Shown: positions 60,020-64,000 of the stretch, piece by piece
Layout of the letters: each line of letters opens with the position of its first letter
How positions within the stretch are numbered: the stretch's first letter is position 1
Source of the DNA: Ignavibacteriota bacterium
GTDB taxonomy: Bacteria; Bacteroidota; Ignavibacteria; UBA10030; UBA6906
Length of the DNA stretch: 64,000 nt
Direction: 5' to 3'
Assembly (NCBI GenBank): GCA_016707525.1
Contig: JADJHP010000016.1
Coordinates: 1-64,000, forward strand
The notes under the pieces: model-generated
Databases searched by the model: none
What the model was told of the DNA's origin: nothing
The model's input: only the letters and a program-made list of their open reading frames with translations
Position numbers and translations under genes: made by a program

Positions 60020-60525
60020 TGACCTCCGCTCCCGTGATACGGCCCGCCCTCCTGGTCCTCATCTCGCTGGCGGCATTGTTGCTCCAGACCATGATCCTCC
60101 CCTATGTGGCCGTCGGCACCATCGTCCCCGATGCCGTGCTCATCTGGATCGTGTATCTTGCCATCACGCGCGGACACATCGCCGGGTCGACCGCCGGATT
60201 CTTCCTCGGGCTCATCCTGGATGTCCTCATGGGCGGCGACAGCATGCTCGGACTTTCGGCATTCACCAAGACCCTTGCCGGGTTCCTCGCCGGGTACGCG
60301 TTCAGCGAGAACAAGACACTGCAGACCCTTTCGACATCGCGCTTCCCGATCATCGTTGCGATCACGGCCCTGGTGCACAACCAGTTCTACTTCCTGGTCT
60401 CCCTCCAGGGGTCCGACATCCCCCTCGAATCCGTCGTGCTCCGCTACGGCATCCCCGCCACGATCTACACGGGGCTTCTCGCGCTGCTGCCCATGTTCAT
60501 CTTCTCACGGCGGGTGCATTCCTGA
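60019..60525 (+). CDS. mreD: rod shape-determining protein MreD
   Basis: 168 residues with about five membrane helices; MreD-like segments include LLLQTMILPYVAVGTIVPD and GFFLGLILDVLMGG. It starts at the ATG overlapping the mreC stop. Poorly conserved in general, but order and size are diagnostic. mrdA follows after 2 bp. Confidence 0.88.
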   Translation: MTSAPVIRPALLVLISLAALLLQTMILPYVAVGTIVPDAVLIWIVYLAITRGHIAGSTAGFFLGLILDVLMGGDSMLGLSAFTKTLAGFLAGYAFSENKTLQTLSTSRFPIIVAITALVHNQFYFLVSLQGSDIPLESVVLRYGIPATIYTGLLALLPMFIFSRRVHS

Positions 60526-60527
60526 CC

Positions 60528-62378
60528 ATGGCCCTGCAGGATGACATACAGATCTATGAGAAGCGCCGGGCGCTCTACGTGGTCATCGGCTTCGTCTTCA
60601 TCATCTTCCTCGGCCGCCTCTTCCAACTGCAGATGTTCTACAGCGATGAGTACGGCAAGAAGTCGGAAGAGAACAGCATCCGCGTCATCCCCCGCGAGCC
60701 GATCCGCGGCTACATCTACGACCGGAACGGCGCCCGTGTGGTGGATAACCGCCCGTCGTTCACGGTGACCATCATGCCCTACGAGTTCGACCGGCGCAAG
60801 CTCGGCTTCATCGCGCGGGTCCTCTCGCTCGATACCACGTTCATCCGCACCCGCATCAAGCAGGGCGAGGAATACTCCCGCTTCGCGCCGGTGAAGATCA
60901 AGCGCGACATCGACTTCCGCGAATTGTCCGTGCTCGAAGAGAACCGCGACCGCCTCCCCGGCGTGGATTACCAGGTGGAATCGAAACGCTGGTATGTCAC
61001 ACCCGCCCATGCATCGCACATCCTCGGCTACACGAAGGAGATCTCGGAGAACCAGATCCGCGCACTGGGCGGCGAATACACGCAGGGCGACGTCGTCGGT
61101 TCCTCGGGGCTCGAGGGCGGCTATGAGGGAAGCCTCCGCGGCAAGAAGGGCGCGGAGTTCAGTACGGTGAACGTGCGCGGACAGGTGGTGGGCGGATTCG
61201 AGAGCGGCAAGCTCGATGTCCAGGCGGTGGACGGCAAGGACCTTGCGCTCACCATGGATTTTGGCCTGCAGGCATTCGCGGAGTCGCTGATGGCCGGCAG
61301 GCGCGGCGCGGTGGTCGCCCTCGACCCGCGCGACGGCGGTGTGCTCGCCATGGTCAGCTCGCCGGATTATGATCTGTCCGTTTTCAGCGGCGTTACTCCC
61401 CCGCAGATCTGGCGCACGATGAACAGCGACACCGAGCGGCCGCTCTTCAACCGTGCGACCCTCACCCGCTATCCTCCGGGGTCGACGTTCAAGATGGTGC
61501 TTGCGATCGCCGCGCTCGAGACCGGGAAGGTCACCCCGCAGTGGCGCGTCCATTGCACCGGCGGATTCCGCCTCGGCAACAAGGTCTTCAAAGACCTGCA
61601 CGTCCACGGTTCCGTGGATATGATCAGCGCGATCCAGCAATCGTGCAACGTGTACTTCTATCAGCTCATGCTGAAAACGGGACTCGATGAGTGGGCGTAC
61701 TACGGCCGTGAGCTCGGGTTCGGGATGCTGACCGGCATCGACATCGCGGAAGAGAACCCCGGCCTGTTGCCGTCCACGGCATACATGAACAGGCGCTACG
61801 GGCCCAGCGGTTGGACGCGCGGGTTCCTCCCCAGCCTCGGCATCGGCCAGGGGGAACTCGGCGTGACGCCGCTCCAGATGGCCGCGTATGCGATGGTGCT
61901 TGCGAACTGGGGCGACTATCATCAGCCGCACGCCGTGCAGGGCTTCCGCCGCAGGAGCACCGGCACCGTGGACACGCTTGCATTCCAGAGCCGCCGGCTC
62001 AGCGTCGCCATCCCCACGTGGGCCATCGTCCGTGAAGGGATGCGGCGTGCCGTTGAACTCCCCGGCGGCACGGGCGGCATGTCCAGGATCAAAGGCATCG
62101 AGGTTGCAGGCAAGACCGGCACGGCGCAGAATCCGCACGGCCCGGACCACGCCTGGTTCGTGGGATTTGCACCGTTCGACGATCCGCGCATCGCCATCTG
62201 TGTCCTTGTCGAGAATGCAGGGTTCGGTGGTTCGCACGCCGCTCCCGTCGCCGGCAAGTGCATGGAACGCTATCTGTTCGGCCCCGCGGGTGCATCGCCA
62301 CCGCCCGCCAAGGCTGCGCCCCGCCCTGCGGTCGCCGAGGCAACGCATCAGACACCGTCCATCACCGGAGGTGATTGA
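60528..62378 (+). CDS. mrdA: penicillin-binding protein 2 (peptidoglycan transpeptidase)
   Basis: 616 residues. A single membrane anchor (YVVIGFVFIIFLGRLFQL), a PBP dimer domain (IPREPIRGYIYDRNGARVV), and the transpeptidase domain with the catalytic Ser-x-x-Lys in PPGSTFKMV, the Ser-x-Asn as SCN in AIQQSCNVYFY, and the KTGT motif in VAGKTGTAQNPHG. It cross-links the side wall with RodA. A Pro/Ala-rich tail follows the domain. rodA begins 4 bp downstream. Confidence 0.95.
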   Translation: MALQDDIQIYEKRRALYVVIGFVFIIFLGRLFQLQMFYSDEYGKKSEENSIRVIPREPIRGYIYDRNGARVVDNRPSFTVTIMPYEFDRRKLGFIARVLSLDTTFIRTRIKQGEEYSRFAPVKIKRDIDFRELSVLEENRDRLPGVDYQVESKRWYVTPAHASHILGYTKEISENQIRALGGEYTQGDVVGSSGLEGGYEGSLRGKKGAEFSTVNVRGQVVGGFESGKLDVQAVDGKDLALTMDFGLQAFAESLMAGRRGAVVALDPRDGGVLAMVSSPDYDLSVFSGVTPPQIWRTMNSDTERPLFNRATLTRYPPGSTFKMVLAIAALETGKVTPQWRVHCTGGFRLGNKVFKDLHVHGSVDMISAIQQSCNVYFYQLMLKTGLDEWAYYGRELGFGMLTGIDIAEENPGLLPSTAYMNRRYGPSGWTRGFLPSLGIGQGELGVTPLQMAAYAMVLANWGDYHQPHAVQGFRRRSTGTVDTLAFQSRRLSVAIPTWAIVREGMRRAVELPGGTGGMSRIKGIEVAGKTGTAQNPHGPDHAWFVGFAPFDDPRIAICVLVENAGFGGSHAAPVAGKCMERYLFGPAGASPPPAKAAPRPAVAEATHQTPSITGGD

Positions 62379-62381
62379 CGC

Positions 62382-63599
62382 ATGCTCAATTATCTTCAGC
62401 GCCATTTCGACCTCCAGATAGGCATCTCGTCGCTCCTGCTCACGATCATCGGGCTCGTCTCGGTGTACAGCGCCACCTATGATGCGCGCGCGTCGGATAT
62501 CTTCTTCAAGCAGCTCGCCTGGTCGGGTGCCGGCACGGTCGTGCTCATCGCCATGGCGCTCTTCCCGTACCGTTTGCTGCAGACCATCTCCATACCGGCC
62601 TGGCTCTTCTCTCTTCTCCTGCTGGTGATCGTCCTCCTCCTCGGCAAGACCGTGTCCGGGTCGACGAGCTGGTTCAATCTCGGATCGTTCCGCATCCAGC
62701 CATCGGAGTTCGCCAAGATCACCACCGTGCTGGCACTGGCGTCGTACCTGTCGCGCAGCGATGTCAGCCTGCGGAACCCGCGCGACCTGTTCCTTGCCGG
62801 TGGCATCGTGCTCGCCCCGGTGGCGCTGATCATGATGCAGCCCGATTTCGGCACCGCCGTCATCTACGGCGGCATGGCATTCGCTGTCATGTACTGGGGC
62901 GGTGCATCACAGTTCACCCTTCTTTCCGTCGTAGCCCCGGCGGCAGCGGCAGTGGGCGCGCTGTTCGGCACGACGCCCTTCCTGATCGTGGTCGCGGTGA
63001 TGGGCGTGCTCATCTATCTTACGAAGGAACACCGGCTCGTCGCCGCCGTCGTCTTCTCGTTCATGGTCCTGGTGGGGATCTCGGTCCAGTTCATCTACGA
63101 CGGCATGAAGCCGTATCAGCAGAGGCGTATCGACACGTTCCTCGATCCGGGGGCCGATCCCCTCGGCGCGGGATACAACATCCTGCAATCCAAAGTGGCC
63201 ATCGGCTCGGGCGGGGTGTTCGGCAAGGGCTACCTGCACGGCTCCCAGACGCAGTTGAACTTCATCCCGGAGCAGTGGACGGACTTCATCTTCTGCGTGC
63301 CCGGCGAGGAATTCGGGTTCATCGGCGCGGCCACGGTGCTGGTACTCTTCGCGGTCTTCCTGATGCGCGGGGTGACGCTGGCCTCGAAGGTGAAAAGCAA
63401 GTACGCAAGTTACGTGGCGATCGGGCTGACCGCCACCATTGCCACGCACGTGTTCATCAACATCGGCATGGCCCTCGGCCTCTTTCCCGTCATCGGGGTC
63501 CCTCTCCCCTTCCTGAGTTACGGAGGATCGTCCCTGCTCTCGAATGCAGCAATGGTCGGCATCCTGATGAACCTGTACACCAACCGCAAAGAGTACTGA
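62382..63599 (+). CDS. rodA: rod shape-determining protein RodA (SEDS glycosyltransferase)
   Basis: 405 residues with ten or so membrane helices. SEDS motifs are clear: SGSTSWFNLGSFRIQPSEFA, QPDFGTAVI, GVFGKGYLHGSQTQLNFIPE with the catalytic-type acidic residue nearby (EQWTDFIF), and GVPLPFLSYGGSSLL near the end. It polymerises lipid II glycan strands in complex with PBP2. The stop overlaps the next start (TGATG). Confidence 0.96.
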   Translation: MLNYLQRHFDLQIGISSLLLTIIGLVSVYSATYDARASDIFFKQLAWSGAGTVVLIAMALFPYRLLQTISIPAWLFSLLLLVIVLLLGKTVSGSTSWFNLGSFRIQPSEFAKITTVLALASYLSRSDVSLRNPRDLFLAGGIVLAPVALIMMQPDFGTAVIYGGMAFAVMYWGGASQFTLLSVVAPAAAAVGALFGTTPFLIVVAVMGVLIYLTKEHRLVAAVVFSFMVLVGISVQFIYDGMKPYQQRRIDTFLDPGADPLGAGYNILQSKVAIGSGGVFGKGYLHGSQTQLNFIPEQWTDFIFCVPGEEFGFIGAATVLVLFAVFLMRGVTLASKVKSKYASYVAIGLTATIATHVFINIGMALGLFPVIGVPLPFLSYGGSSLLSNAAMVGILMNLYTNRKEY

Positions 63600-64000
63600 T
63601 GAAAACAACACCCGCGACCCGCACACGCCATCCCCTCGAACTCCCGGCGTCGTCGCTCCGCTGGCGGTGCACCACTGCCGCCATCGGGGTGGAGAAGGTC
63701 GACGATGTGACGCCGCTCCACGACATCATCGGCCAGGACCGCGCGCTCCAGGCGCTGGCACTCGGGCTGGACATCAAGCACAACGGTTACAACGTCTTCG
63801 TCACGGGGTTCTCGGGCACCGGGCGCACGACGACCATCAGGCGCCTGCTCAAGGAGATCGAGCAGCGTCCGGCGGAACTGACGGACAAGTGCTACGTGCA
63901 CAACTTCCGCGATCCGGATTCACCGGTGCTCATCACCCTCCCCGCCGGCAAAGGGCGCGACTTCAAAAAGGACATGAGCACGATGCTCACCGAGCTCACG
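63599..64000 (+). CDS. LonB-like AAA+ protease/ATPase (AAA_32), partial at window edge
   Basis: The first 134 residues only; the frame runs out of the window. The start overlaps the rodA stop. The start fits the AAA_32 Lon-type family: LELPASSLRWRCTTAAIGVE, DIIGQDRALQALALGLDI, GYNVFVTGFSGTGRTTT (Walker A with Arg for Lys, the usual form in this family) and CYVHNFRDPDSPVLITLPAG. The proteolytic Ser-Lys dyad would be downstream and could not be checked. Confidence 0.85.
   Translation, partial: MKTTPATRTRHPLELPASSLRWRCTTAAIGVEKVDDVTPLHDIIGQDRALQALALGLDIKHNGYNVFVTGFSGTGRTTTIRRLLKEIEQRPAELTDKCYVHNFRDPDSPVLITLPAGKGRDFKKDMSTMLTELT

Noticed and set aside
1..64000. tRNA, rRNA, CRISPR arrays, insertion sequences or prophage genes
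   Set aside because: No tRNA-like cloverleaf or T-loop signature, no regularly spaced repeats, and no transposase, integrase or phage protein was recognised on either strand.

Overview
The window is GC-rich DNA from an organism that looks like the Ignavibacteria/Chlorobi side of the FCB (Bacteroidota) group. The main evidence is three C-terminal type IX secretion (T9SS) sorting domains of the NYPNPFNPST kind (one more protein probably has one), cohesin/dockerin-like surface proteins, heavy use of sigma-54 regulation (three sigma-54 activators and up to four sigma-54-type promoters), and start sites that often lack a Shine-Dalgarno. This is inference from protein families; no rRNA or other marker is present.

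Layout. 1-13.8 kb (minus strand): a run of at least four exported surface-protein genes with T9SS tails, beta-helix repeats and cohesin/dockerin-like modules. All are broken by many small frameshifts, either decay or sequence error. 14.1-17.9 kb (minus): a two-component pair, a REC-PAS-PAS histidine kinase and a sigma-54 response regulator with an unusual Walker B. A REPIN-like inverted repeat lies between them, and a good sigma-54 promoter points from them into the surface-protein run. 18.2-24.5 kb (plus): a complete, translationally coupled GO (8-oxoguanine) repair operon, mutT-mutY-ogg. It is followed by a saccharopine-dehydrogenase-like enzyme, a frameshifted cell-wall amidase and two membrane proteins. 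24.6-33.4 kb (plus): two sigma-54 activators, a heme protein, a Cys-rich MerR regulator, a membrane/THEP1 NTPase fusion, OsmC, and a tightly packed sulfur-type operon (three rhodaneses, a methyltransferase, DUF302).

33.6-44.9 kb (minus): a likely synthase-dependent exopolysaccharide operon. In transcription order it holds a DUF4405 membrane protein, a UDP-GlcNAc 2-epimerase, a DUF2334 deacetylase/glycoside-hydrolase fusion, a PgaC-like GT2 synthase, an outer-membrane barrel and a T9SS beta-propeller. A sigma-54 promoter sits immediately upstream. Iterated purine-rich word repeats fill the gaps inside this operon. 45.3-50.2 kb: a pentaheme cytochrome and a cytochrome-porin fusion (minus), divergent from two Gly-rich EF-hand-like secreted proteins and a beta-barrel (plus). 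Both directions have sigma-54-like promoters. 50.3-55.9 kb: an NtrB-like kinase, an SPFH protein, a Crp-GAF-SpoIIE phosphatase and an LD-carboxypeptidase.

55.9-64 kb (plus): purN-purH, then the shape/elongasome cluster mreB-mreC-mreD-mrdA-rodA, then the start of a LonB-like AAA+ protease cut by the window edge. Gaps are a few bases, so this may be a single operon. No tRNA, rRNA, CRISPR array, insertion sequence or prophage was recognised.
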